DNA from: Butyricimonas faecihominis
Lineage (GTDB): Bacteria; Bacteroidota; Bacteroidia; Bacteroidales; Marinifilaceae
Assembly: GCF_033096445.1 (NCBI RefSeq)
Contig: NZ_AP028155.1
Coordinates: 2,423,880-2,487,879 of the forward strand
Direction: 5' to 3'
Length of the DNA stretch: 64,000 nucleotides
Part shown: piece after piece, positions 25,629 to 33,888 of the stretch
How positions within the stretch are numbered: the stretch's first letter is position 1
Layout of the letters: each line of letters opens with the position of its first letter
Position numbers and translations under genes: made by a program
The notes under the pieces: model-generated
Databases searched by the model: none
What the model was told of the DNA's origin: nothing
The model's input: the letters and a program-made list of their open reading frames with translations, nothing else

Positions 25629-28600
25629 TTAAAACATTACCTGAAGCGAAAACGAGAACGTACGTGCAAACGGATAGGAAGTTCCTCGTTCTATTTTCAC
25701 GGACTGCATTCGTCCGAAATCAGCCATATCAAACGAAAGTCGAAGACGTTCCATCCCGATACGTTTAATCGCTTCAATTCTCGTCAACTCGTAAGAAAGA
25801 TTAAGAGATGAAATCACAAACTGATCATCATCCTCGACAAAGCGGGAAGTTGCTTGAGTCGTCTCTTCATTCTTTATATTTTTATACAAACTCACGTCTC
25901 CCTTCTTTACCCAACGATCAGAAAAGATTCGACGATCAACATTGTTTTCCAAGTTCGCATTTTCTACCTTATCAACCAATGTCTGGTTATACACTTGTCC
26001 TCCGAACTGATAACGGGCAGTCACATTCAAACTAATTCCCTTGTAATCAAAATTAAATCCAAGATTCCCTTGAAGTGTCGGTTCTGTATCCCCACAAATC
26101 TGAAGATTATCGGAATCCCATTCATACGTGCGTGTTCCCTCCGATGTTATAAAAAGTTCATCTCCACACGCGGGATCGATTCCCATCGATTTCACCGCCC
26201 AAATCGCTGACATAGACTGCCCTTCCTCATAACGAGTAATCGGTTTATTGGAAACAGAGGACGTTTGGGTATCGTTATACGTCTGCAAAAAGTTAGAAAT
26301 CTGTTTGATCGTATTTTTATTATGTGATGCGGCCACAAATATATTCAGGAAAGCATCCTTCGACTGCTCCTGCCAAACCCGGTATTTAAGACTGATTTCA
26401 TAACCAATATTCTCCACTTTTCCCAAATTCTCTTTATATGAAGTAAATCCAGTAGAAGAAGGAATCGTTACATCGGTTAATAAATCGTCTGTAACTGTCG
26501 AATAGTAATCAAAACGCCCCTGTAACCTCCCGTTAAACACACCAAAATCAACCCCGAGATTCCGATCATATTTTCTTTGCCACTTCAAACGAGAATTAGG
26601 CATCCCAGCCAAGACAGCTCCGATATTACCGTTGTAAGCACTGGACGTGTAGTAGGAATAAGTTGCAATCGACTGGTACGAATTGAAATTTTGTGAACCC
26701 GTGTATCCCAAAGAACCACGAAGTTTCAACTGTGAAAGGATACCTGAATCCGTCAATGAATGAAAGAATTTTTCTTGATGCAGATTCCATCCTAAACCTA
26801 ACGACCAGAATGTACCCCAACGATTATCACTACCGAATTGAGATGAACCGGACAAACGAAACGACGCATCAAAAAGATATCGATTATCGTAAGAGTAGTT
26901 CGCAGCACCGACAAAACCAATATCACGAGTAGTAGATTCGGAGGCTGAGGGACGTCCATCTTTATAATACTGTCGTGCAAAAGCTAAATTATCAAGTTTA
27001 TCATTAGAAAATCCTTCTGCTTTAAAGGTCACCGACTCCGATGTAGAATTATTCAAACTCCATCCCACGTTAGCAAAAATCATGTGTCTTTCACCTAGCT
27101 GCACGGAATAGTTTGCCAGCACGTCTGCTGACACCGCAAAAGATTTTCCGTCACCATAGATATAGCTACCGCGTCGATAAATCTTTTCTTCATCCTCTTC
27201 CCAACCGATAAAATCCGTGTGTGATGCAGGATGAAATATTTCACTACCCGTATCGCTCTTGTTCAAACTCACCCGTCCGGTAAATTTAAATCCTCGTGCA
27301 GGCGTCCATTCCACGTAGAAATTATTTACAAACTGCGTGTATTCGGAAAAATCCTTCGTGTTGATCGTGGCGTTCCATACAGGATTATAAACATTCGTAT
27401 TTTGATATGTACCAAGACGTTCTCCAAGTATTTTTATAACGTTACCATCATCATCCCAACAACGATAATAAGGATTCATCGAGGTATATTCACTAAATGA
27501 ACCATACGGAGAATTCTCTCCCTTATTATAGGTTACTGAAAAACTATTCTTTAGCATGATATTATTATACCGGTATGAAAGTGTCACACCTCCAGAAAAC
27601 GTGTTCCGATTAGAACCTTTCATCACACCAACCACATTATTATATGAAACATCCAGACCATACCGGAAAAAATCATCCCCTCCTTCAAGGTAGATAGCAT
27701 GTTTCTGCCCGATACCATTTCGTAACGGTATCGACTTCCAATCGGTATTAACCCCGGCAATTACCTCTTTCATCAGTCCGTTATAGACCTGATCCCATGA
27801 ATATTGTTCAACCGGATTTCCCCATATAGACGAACCGTTATCCCTGAAATAGGTATATTTCCCTGCATTGAATTCTACTTCCAACTTTTCTGCTGCATTA
27901 CAAAGATCATAACTGGTCAAATCTGGAAGTTGAACGTTCATTGTGCCCGTGTAACTCACTCTCAATTTTCCCTTTTCCGGCTGTAACGTTTCAATAACTA
28001 CCACCCCATTGGCAGCTTTCGATCCGTATATGGCCTTGGCCGCAGCATCTTTCAAAAGTGTCACGCTAGCCACACGATTCATATCCATATCCATCACATA
28101 AGTTAGCGATTGCTCAAAACCGTCAACAATAAATAACGGATTATTAGGATTCGATGAATATTCTCCTTTCAAATCTGGGAAACCGGACTGCCCACGCATC
28201 GTGATCTCGTATTGCTGATTCGGATTCGAACCGTTCGCAAGACTTTCTGCGATACGAAAGGAGGGATCAAGATTCTTGATACTCTGCAATACATTCGTAT
28301 TTCCTACCCGACGAATTTCCTCCCGAGAAAACGATTGGGCTGCACCGGTAAAACTATTCGCTTTGCGCGTAAACATACCGGTAACCACGACCTCATCAAC
28401 TTCTGTAACATCTTCTTCCATCACAATCCGTAAAGTATCTCTCGTGTTGGCTGTAAAATTTACTTTTTGCGATTTATAACCAACAAAAGAAAACTCTAAA
28501 GTTCCCGCATTCGCAGGAATATCCGGCAATTGAAACCATCCGTCCATGTTAGTTGCAGTCCCGATAGAAGTTCCAACTAACTTAACCGTCACGCCCGGCA

Positions 28601-29030
28601 TAGGTTGTTTTTTCGTGTCTGATACAAAACCTCTAAGTTGAAGTCCCTTTTGATTCTGCGGGATTTCAGTTTTTGGGGCTATCACGATAGTCTTACCGAC
28701 AAATTGATAGGTAAAATGTTCTCCAAGAACCAAACGCAAAACGTCTTCCACATTCACTGTTAAATTTGGGAGCCGAACCACCTTAGCCACGTCAATCTCA
28801 TCATCGCTGTAGAAAATGTCGTATTTCAACTGCGTGGTTATCGTACTAAACACTTGATCAATCGTCAGACTCTTCTTCTCGAAAGCCACACTCTCGGCCT
28901 GACCATAAGCGGTTGCATGCACTTGCATCAACCCGACTAGAATCCAAAAACAAATCAGCTTCATAAGCAATAACATTTTTTTTATTCTACTTTTCCAGTA
29001 AAATAAACCTACATCCTCATTTTTTTCCAT
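25629..29030 (-). CDS. SusC/RagA-family TonB-dependent transporter with STN domain, locus A
   Basis: 1133 residues, outer-membrane barrel that imports a ligand using TonB. The N-terminus has a hydrophobic export segment (about 17-44, ATAYGQ), an STN domain (about 47-120, signal transduction to FecR), a CarboxypepD_reg-like domain (about 130-215, GFVSDTKKQPMPGVTV), then the plug (VDEVVVTGMF) and a barrel ending FARTFSFSLQVMF with a terminal Phe. Alternative starts lie among the first 24 residues. The STN plus a nearby sigma/FecR pair indicates transcriptional signalling from the surface. Ligand unknown; no digestive enzyme is encoded in the locus. Confidence 0.95.
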   Translation of the reverse strand: MEKNEDVGLFYWKSRIKKMLLLMKLICFWILVGLMQVHATAYGQAESVAFEKKSLTIDQVFSTITTQLKYDIFYSDDEIDVAKVVRLPNLTVNVEDVLRLVLGEHFTYQFVGKTIVIAPKTEIPQNQKGLQLRGFVSDTKKQPMPGVTVKLVGTSIGTATNMDGWFQLPDIPANAGTLEFSFVGYKSQKVNFTANTRDTLRIVMEEDVTEVDEVVVTGMFTRKANSFTGAAQSFSREEIRRVGNTNVLQSIKNLDPSFRIAESLANGSNPNQQYEITMRGQSGFPDLKGEYSSNPNNPLFIVDGFEQSLTYVMDMDMNRVASVTLLKDAAAKAIYGSKAANGVVVIETLQPEKGKLRVSYTGTMNVQLPDLTSYDLCNAAEKLEVEFNAGKYTYFRDNGSSIWGNPVEQYSWDQVYNGLMKEVIAGVNTDWKSIPLRNGIGQKHAIYLEGGDDFFRYGLDVSYNNVVGVMKGSNRNTFSGGVTLSYRYNNIMLKNSFSVTYNKGENSPYGSFSEYTSMNPYYRCWDDDGNVIKILGERLGTYQNTNVYNPVWNATINTKDFSEYTQFVNNFYVEWTPARGFKFTGRVSLNKSDTGSEIFHPASHTDFIGWEEDEEKIYRRGSYIYGDGKSFAVSADVLANYSVQLGERHMIFANVGWSLNNSTSESVTFKAEGFSNDKLDNLAFARQYYKDGRPSASESTTRDIGFVGAANYSYDNRYLFDASFRLSGSSQFGSDNRWGTFWSLGLGWNLHQEKFFHSLTDSGILSQLKLRGSLGYTGSQNFNSYQSIATYSYYTSSAYNGNIGAVLAGMPNSRLKWQRKYDRNLGVDFGVFNGRLQGRFDYYSTVTDDLLTDVTIPSSTGFTSYKENLGKVENIGYEISLKYRVWQEQSKDAFLNIFVAASHNKNTIKQISNFLQTYNDTQTSSVSNKPITRYEEGQSMSAIWAVKSMGIDPACGDELFITSEGTRTYEWDSDNLQICGDTEPTLQGNLGFNFDYKGISLNVTARYQFGGQVYNQTLVDKVENANLENNVDRRIFSDRWVKKGDVSLYKNIKNEETTQATSRFVEDDDQFVISSLNLSYELTRIEAIKRIGMERLRLSFDMADFGRMQSVKIERGTSYPFARTFSFSLQVMF

Positions 29031-29077
29031 AAATTTGTAGTTACATTAAATATTTATTAATCCATACGGGTTAAGAT

Positions 29078-29106
29078 AAGAACGGGAGCCGCAATCTCTC
29101 GTTCTT
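29078..29106 (-). promoter_or_regulatory. RNA hairpin between fecR and susC of locus A
   Basis: AAGAACGGGAG and CTCTCGTTCTT form an 11-bp stem (one G-U pair) with a 7-base loop. It lies 16 bases past the fecR stop and about 48 bases before susC. No T run follows on the minus strand, so it is not a classical terminator. Loci B and C have comparable hairpins at the same place. Confidence 0.65.
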
Positions 29107-29122
29107 TTGATCTCGTATATGT

Positions 29123-30250
29123 TTATCTATTTTTCAAACTTGCCGTTACCACATTTCCTTTCACGTTAAATTGTACATCTGAAGTCATCTGAAGAAATTT
29201 AAACATTTCTTCTAAAGGTTGGTACTTGTTAACCACTCCCGAAAAACGTCGAGTTTTAATCTCCTCGTTCATGTAAAACATTTTAAAATCATACCACCGC
29301 TCTAATTTCTCGACCAATTCTTCAAACGTGTATGCTTTAAAATAGAATTTCCCATCTCGCCAAGACGTGTACAATTCCGGCAAAACTTCTCTCAGTCCAG
29401 CTTTTCCGGTTCTTACATCAATCTGGTATTGCTCGTTCGGTTTCAGTAAAACTTCTTTTTCCTCTTGATTAATCATCACGGAACCTTCAACCAAAGTAGT
29501 CTGCCAAAAACGATCATTCGAATACGCACACACGTTGAAAGCTGTCCCTAATACCCGAACTTTTCCCACCTCCGTGTGTACATAGAAAGGTCTGTTCGCA
29601 TCTTTTTTCACCTCGAAATAAGCCTCTCCTTCCAAAAATACCTCTCGTCGATTGGAAGTAAATTTCTCCGGAAAACGTAAAGAAGATTCAGAATTAACCC
29701 AAACCACCGTTCCATCTGGTAATTCTAAAGAATACTCCCCACCTTTCGGAACAATCAAGGTATTAAAAACCAAAGAATCTTCCATTCCTGTCTTATTTAC
29801 ATGATAGGAAACTTTCCCCGTCACTGTGTCATTCACGATCTCCACTCCCGCATTTCCCGAGGAATAAACTCCTTGATGCTCGTTTAATGCTAACCGTACT
29901 CCCGTTCCCAAACGCAATTCTGCCTGTAACCTACCGGGTTTTATCACTTCAGCACGTACAATTTTTTCTTCCGGCTCCGGACGAGTAACGACATAAACCA
30001 AAGAAACACCCAATACAACCATGGCCACATATTTACAAACCGACAACATCCATTTTCTACCCCTTTTCGGTTGTATTTTCCGCCACGCGTTATCCACGTC
30101 ATAACGATGGGGGTCCAAGCCGTGCATGGCCTGCCGGATTTCGAATTGTTGTTGCAATATCTTTTTTTCCTCCTGAGATAGCTCTCCTTCCTCCGGCCTT
30201 CGCCACAAAGAAGTCAAGCGCTCCCAATTATTTTCCAGAAAATCGTTCAT
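29123..30250 (-). CDS. FecR-family anti-sigma factor, locus A
   Basis: 375 residues with N-in topology: a cytoplasmic region of about 65 residues that would hold the sigma factor, one membrane helix (about 70-88, VAMVVLGVSLVYVV), and a periplasmic FecR domain (YSLELPDGTVVWVNSESSLRFPEKF, then VFLEGEAYFEV). The C-terminal domain (SDVQFNVKGNVV) is of the DUF4974 type that meets the STN domain of SusC. It is transcribed after the sigma gene (132 bases apart). Confidence 0.93.
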   Translation of the reverse strand: MNDFLENNWERLTSLWRRPEEGELSQEEKKILQQQFEIRQAMHGLDPHRYDVDNAWRKIQPKRGRKWMLSVCKYVAMVVLGVSLVYVVTRPEPEEKIVRAEVIKPGRLQAELRLGTGVRLALNEHQGVYSSGNAGVEIVNDTVTGKVSYHVNKTGMEDSLVFNTLIVPKGGEYSLELPDGTVVWVNSESSLRFPEKFTSNRREVFLEGEAYFEVKKDANRPFYVHTEVGKVRVLGTAFNVCAYSNDRFWQTTLVEGSVMINQEEKEVLLKPNEQYQIDVRTGKAGLREVLPELYTSWRDGKFYFKAYTFEELVEKLERWYDFKMFYMNEEIKTRRFSGVVNKYQPLEEMFKFLQMTSDVQFNVKGNVVTASLKNR

Positions 30251-30382
30251 TTCGTATCTATTTTCCTATACGACAATCATCCTTCAAAAGAAGGTGAGTT
30301 AAAAATGAACTTTTTTCAAGAAAAATATCACACATTTAAAAACGATCTGATTATCAAGACCTATATATTCAATTCATGTCAT

Positions 30383-30949
30383 CTATCTTTGGCCTTGTAA
30401 AGCAATAAAAAGCAATACGGAAGTGTGTTCTCCACCTACCCTAGCTCGAATATTCCGATACGCTTTCATCACGTGAGACTTCACGGTATTCACCGATATC
30501 CCCAATTCATCCGCAATCTCCTTGTATTTTTTCCCGTCTAAACAACTCATCGTGAACACCGTCCGGCATTGCGCAGGTAAAGTTTGCAGAATCTCTTTTA
30601 TTTGCTCCACACGTTGCATCTCCTCTTCCGAGTAATCAGAATTTTGTAGATCTTCAATAAACGCCATCAATGACGCTCCATGTTTTCGCTCTATCATTTT
30701 ATGTTTCAATACATTTAAAGCCCGGAAACGTACCGAAGTAAAAAGATAAGATTTCACGGACTCCTGCACCCGAATCTCCTGCCGACTTTTCCAGAGATAC
30801 GTGAAAAGATCCTGCACGACGTCCTCTGCCTCCGCCTGATCACCAAGAATCATGACTGCATAATCGCACAATGGCATATAGAACATCCGAAACACTTGTT
30901 CAAATGCCCCTTGGTCTCCATTCTTTATTTTAGAGAAAACTTCTTCCAT
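30383..30949 (-). CDS. ECF RNA polymerase sigma factor, locus A
   Basis: Start placed at 30949 (MEEVFSKIKNGDQGAFEQVF), giving 188 residues; upstream Mets at 30988 and 30970 lie at or before a likely -7 box (TAAGTTTG, 30983-30976), so they would not be transcribed. Region 2 has AEDVVQDLFTYLWKSR. Region 4 (LPAQCRTVFTMSCLDGKKYKEIADELGISVNTVKSHVMKA; quoted in part by its key KYKEIADELGIS) is a classic HTH. Presumed to direct transcription of locus A when FecR releases it. Unlike loci B and C, it is on the same strand as fecR. Confidence 0.93.
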   Translation of the reverse strand: MEEVFSKIKNGDQGAFEQVFRMFYMPLCDYAVMILGDQAEAEDVVQDLFTYLWKSRQEIRVQESVKSYLFTSVRFRALNVLKHKMIERKHGASLMAFIEDLQNSDYSEEEMQRVEQIKEILQTLPAQCRTVFTMSCLDGKKYKEIADELGISVNTVKSHVMKAYRNIRARVGGEHTSVLLFIALQGQR

Positions 30950-31036
30950 GATACAATTCTCACCACTCATGGAGACAAACTTACACAAAAATCCGGATTC
31001 TCGAACGATCAGATGGAAAAAATAATATCACGAAAA

Positions 31037-31072
31037 ATGATCGGGCAGAGCCATTCGCTCCCACCCGATCAT
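31037..31072 (-). terminator. intrinsic terminator of locus B
   Basis: On the minus strand ATGATCGGG, an 18-base loop and CCCGATCAT form a 9-bp stem followed by TTTTTCG and later T runs. It lies about 20 bases beyond the last locus B gene (stop at 31091). Confidence 0.75.
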
Positions 31073-31090
31073 ACAATTCACGTATCGTTA

Positions 31091-31633
31091 TTATCTCACG
31101 ATAATCGTAAAACAGTTATTCACATCTTTTGACCTGCCCTCATTCCAAAAGTTTAAAGAAATACTATACCTTCCCCGAGGAACATCATTCTCCACCGGAA
31201 CAGAAAGGACACCATTCCCCCGGACAGAAATACAAGCGGCTAATTTATCAGCATCCCCGCCCTCCGAAGTAATTGATTTCACCTGACACCAGATCGGGTT
31301 ACTTCCCTCTATTCCTTCAATTGGGGTACTTGTCCAAGGCATACCATAAGTCACCCGCAGCCAATCTTCTCCACCCCCAACTAACATTGTCGGGTAAATT
31401 TGAAAAAACATCGCAATTTCTTCCGGGCTAAATCCCATATCCAAATACATTTGATATTCAGGATTCGATACCTCTTCTGGGGGTGTTGCATCCAGTTCAT
31501 AATTTATTACTAATGAATCTAAACTATACCCGGCATACTCCGTAATCAAATATCCGATTTCAATATCCTGACATCCTATATTAACCATCGAGAATGGGAT
31601 AGTCAGCATAAAAAGTATTATTAGCGTTCTCAT
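31091..31633 (-). CDS. lipoprotein of unknown family, last gene of locus B
   Basis: 180 residues, lipobox NIGC (Cys21). I do not recognise a domain. The protein is a paralogue of the last gene of locus C (39983-40711): both begin CQ-[DE]-x-[ET]-IGYL and both have a PWTSTPIEG/PWSTSTIEG motif and an end with a NxG and a C-terminal FTI strand. The middle differs: here a short PEYQMYLDMGFSPEEIAMFF region, in locus C a longer acidic coiled coil. Likely a surface or periplasmic beta-sandwich lipoprotein working with the fasciclin-like one, 11 bases upstream. Confidence 0.6.
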   Translation of the reverse strand: MRTLIILFMLTIPFSMVNIGCQDIEIGYLITEYAGYSLDSLVINYELDATPPEEVSNPEYQMYLDMGFSPEEIAMFFQIYPTMLVGGGEDWLRVTYGMPWTSTPIEGIEGSNPIWCQVKSITSEGGDADKLAACISVRGNGVLSVPVENDVPRGRYSISLNFWNEGRSKDVNNCFTIIVR

Positions 31634-31644
31634 CTTCTAAATTT

Positions 31645-32304
31645 TTATATTTTTCCAAAATTATAACTGTAATTTAATGCATGTACAACACCATTTTTGG
31701 GCTGTATATCCGGTGAAGCCACAGGGATTTCCCCGTGCTCCATAGAATAAAGATTAAGTGTCACGGCCCCAGCCTCTGCAACTCCGGCCCATGAAGACCC
31801 TCGTAAATAAGCTCGAATCTTGTTGCCTCCGATACAAGTCATATCCGTTCCCCCATCTTGTTTCTCTTCGTTGATAAAATAATCTTTATTAATGTAAGCA
31901 ATATCCGACTTCAAATATTTCTTGCTCACCACATGTTTCAACAGGAACGTCCTGCACAATTCTTTAGGCATATCCGAAATTTTCGTATAAATCTCACCGG
32001 GAACCGCAGCTTTCTGCGACTCCAGCATAAACCGCAAAATAGAATAGGCAGGCGGAGCCCAGAACGTAATTTCCGGACAAGTATCCACCTGTCCCTCGAA
32101 TAAATCCGTCAAATCGGCATGCTCAATCATCTCCACCGTCAGATCCCAGTTTTTATCATTCGAACGTAAATAATCCATAATTGTCCCGTCAAAATAAGGA
32201 TTAGAAACACCCGTATCAATCACCTTTTGTTCCGTGTCACAAGCCCAAACAAGAGCAATAATTCCCCATAATAGCCATATCTTTTTCATAAACTTATTTT
32301 TCAT
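31645..32304 (-). CDS. fasciclin-like (FAS1) lipoprotein, locus B
   Basis: 219 residues, lipobox VWAC (Cys22). The pattern ITFWAPPAYSILRFML, then LCRTFLLKHVVSKKYL and near the end PKNGVVHALNYSY matches the FAS1 fold (conserved ITxFAPtdxA, LxxxLxxHVV, NGVVHxid). It lacks the usual first half's clear H1 motif, so the domain may be divergent. FAS1 domains act in adhesion and ligand binding. Position directly after susD suggests a surface partner of SusCD, in place of SusE. A paralogue occurs in locus C. Confidence 0.7.
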   Translation of the reverse strand: MKNKFMKKIWLLWGIIALVWACDTEQKVIDTGVSNPYFDGTIMDYLRSNDKNWDLTVEMIEHADLTDLFEGQVDTCPEITFWAPPAYSILRFMLESQKAAVPGEIYTKISDMPKELCRTFLLKHVVSKKYLKSDIAYINKDYFINEEKQDGGTDMTCIGGNKIRAYLRGSSWAGVAEAGAVTLNLYSMEHGEIPVASPDIQPKNGVVHALNYSYNFGKI

Positions 32305-32320
32305 GATTCAACAAATTAAT

Positions 32321-33886
32321 TTACAAACGTCGATGCCAATACGTATTTTGTCGCAGCAAGGGATTCTGGCTGAAAGCCCCGTCACCAATCATCAAAAACA
32401 AAGCTCCATCTTTCAAATCCTGATTGGTTACCGTTTGGTAATTCCCTTTCAATTCCATTCGGACATAATCATTCCGAATAATATCATAATAGCGTTGTCC
32501 CTCCAACAACAGCTCTTTTTCCCGTTCCTTAAAAATTGCGTATCTCAAATCTCCCCCATACTCCGAGGCATCGTAGAGTTTAGCATTGGCACGCTCTCGA
32601 ATTTTATTCAAATCATCAATCGCCCCCTCCATGTAATTACCTCCTAAACGGGCTCGACATTCCGCACGCAACAAATAAATATCCGCCAAACGCCACCAGA
32701 TTTTATTCTGATCCAAACCGCGTACCATGATATACCCGTCGTCCGTCCTTTCCGTGTAAAATTTGCGAAACTTGTACAAATAAGCATACCCTCCGGTCAC
32801 AGGTAATAACGTATCATGGCTCATGGAATCCAATTTATAAAAATAAGCTTCCCGACGTAAATCATTTTGAAGATACATCTCCTTCATGGAAGAGGCCTTT
32901 ATACGACAAACATTATACGCAACAGACGAAGGCTGTATTGTCGGAATTATTGGCCATCCTGCATAGTCCTCTACAATATGTTTAGGCCCCATAGGAAGTC
33001 TCTCCTCGTTCCAAAAATTACGTGTAATCGTTTCATAAATACTCTCCCGACTATCCCCTAACAACACGCTTGCGCATACTTCTTCCGGATTTGCCGCCAA
33101 ACCATACTGGCCGGAAGTAATAACCCGTGTACACGCCTCTTCAGCCTTTTTCCATAACTCCATTTCATCATAAGCATCATCGTGAGCAAAATATTTCCCT
33201 CCCGCTTTCCAAGCGCAGAGATGTGCCAATAAAGCATTTGCACTTCCTTTGCAAGGGGTGGATTTATACGTTGCCACATTCCCGTTTGCCATTCTGATTT
33301 TATCAAACTCGGGTAATACCTCAGCAGCTTTCGTTGCTAGATCAATCGCGTAATCAGCCACCTCATCCCAATTCGTCTTCGCCGTCGGCAATAGCTCGAC
33401 CTGATCTCGAATCAACATACAATCTCCCCATTGACGGATAATTTCCAAATATAATAAAGCCTTATAAAACCAAGCCTGTCCTTTGTACAAATTACGCTCC
33501 TCTGAAGATAAATCTGCCACGTCCGCATAAGCGAGCACGACATTTGCATTAGCTATCGGTTGATAATATATCTGCCAACTCCGGGTATTCCAATATGAAA
33601 GTTCAGAAGAAGGAAAACTTAATGTCTGGGACCATTCCATTTCAGAATCATCGTAATAGTCATCGACATACACACCTTTCTTTATTTGAAGATTCGGTTC
33701 ATTCGTGTAAGTCAACACTTTTAGAGCTTTATCCACCCCATTGATAAAGGATTCGAAATCTTTCGGAGTACTCAAACCGTTTTCATAGGTGAGTGAATTT
33801 TCTGGCTTCACGGTCAACGCATCCTCACATCCACACAATAAACATAAACCGAAAAGCATTATTACAAAATATTGTATTTTACACAT
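32321..33886 (-). CDS. RagB/SusD-family lipoprotein of locus B
   Basis: 521 residues, lipobox LCGC (about Cys20), then EDALTVKPENSLTYENGL. Central TPR-like helices (WFYKALLYLEIIRQWGD, a SusD hallmark) and C-terminal KEREKELLLEGQRYYDIIRN are diagnostic. It starts two bases after the susC stop. The paralogue in locus C is 41366-42937. Confidence 0.95.
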   Translation of the reverse strand: MCKIQYFVIMLFGLCLLCGCEDALTVKPENSLTYENGLSTPKDFESFINGVDKALKVLTYTNEPNLQIKKGVYVDDYYDDSEMEWSQTLSFPSSELSYWNTRSWQIYYQPIANANVVLAYADVADLSSEERNLYKGQAWFYKALLYLEIIRQWGDCMLIRDQVELLPTAKTNWDEVADYAIDLATKAAEVLPEFDKIRMANGNVATYKSTPCKGSANALLAHLCAWKAGGKYFAHDDAYDEMELWKKAEEACTRVITSGQYGLAANPEEVCASVLLGDSRESIYETITRNFWNEERLPMGPKHIVEDYAGWPIIPTIQPSSVAYNVCRIKASSMKEMYLQNDLRREAYFYKLDSMSHDTLLPVTGGYAYLYKFRKFYTERTDDGYIMVRGLDQNKIWWRLADIYLLRAECRARLGGNYMEGAIDDLNKIRERANAKLYDASEYGGDLRYAIFKEREKELLLEGQRYYDIIRNDYVRMELKGNYQTVTNQDLKDGALFLMIGDGAFSQNPLLRQNTYWHRRL

Positions 33887-33888
33887 AA

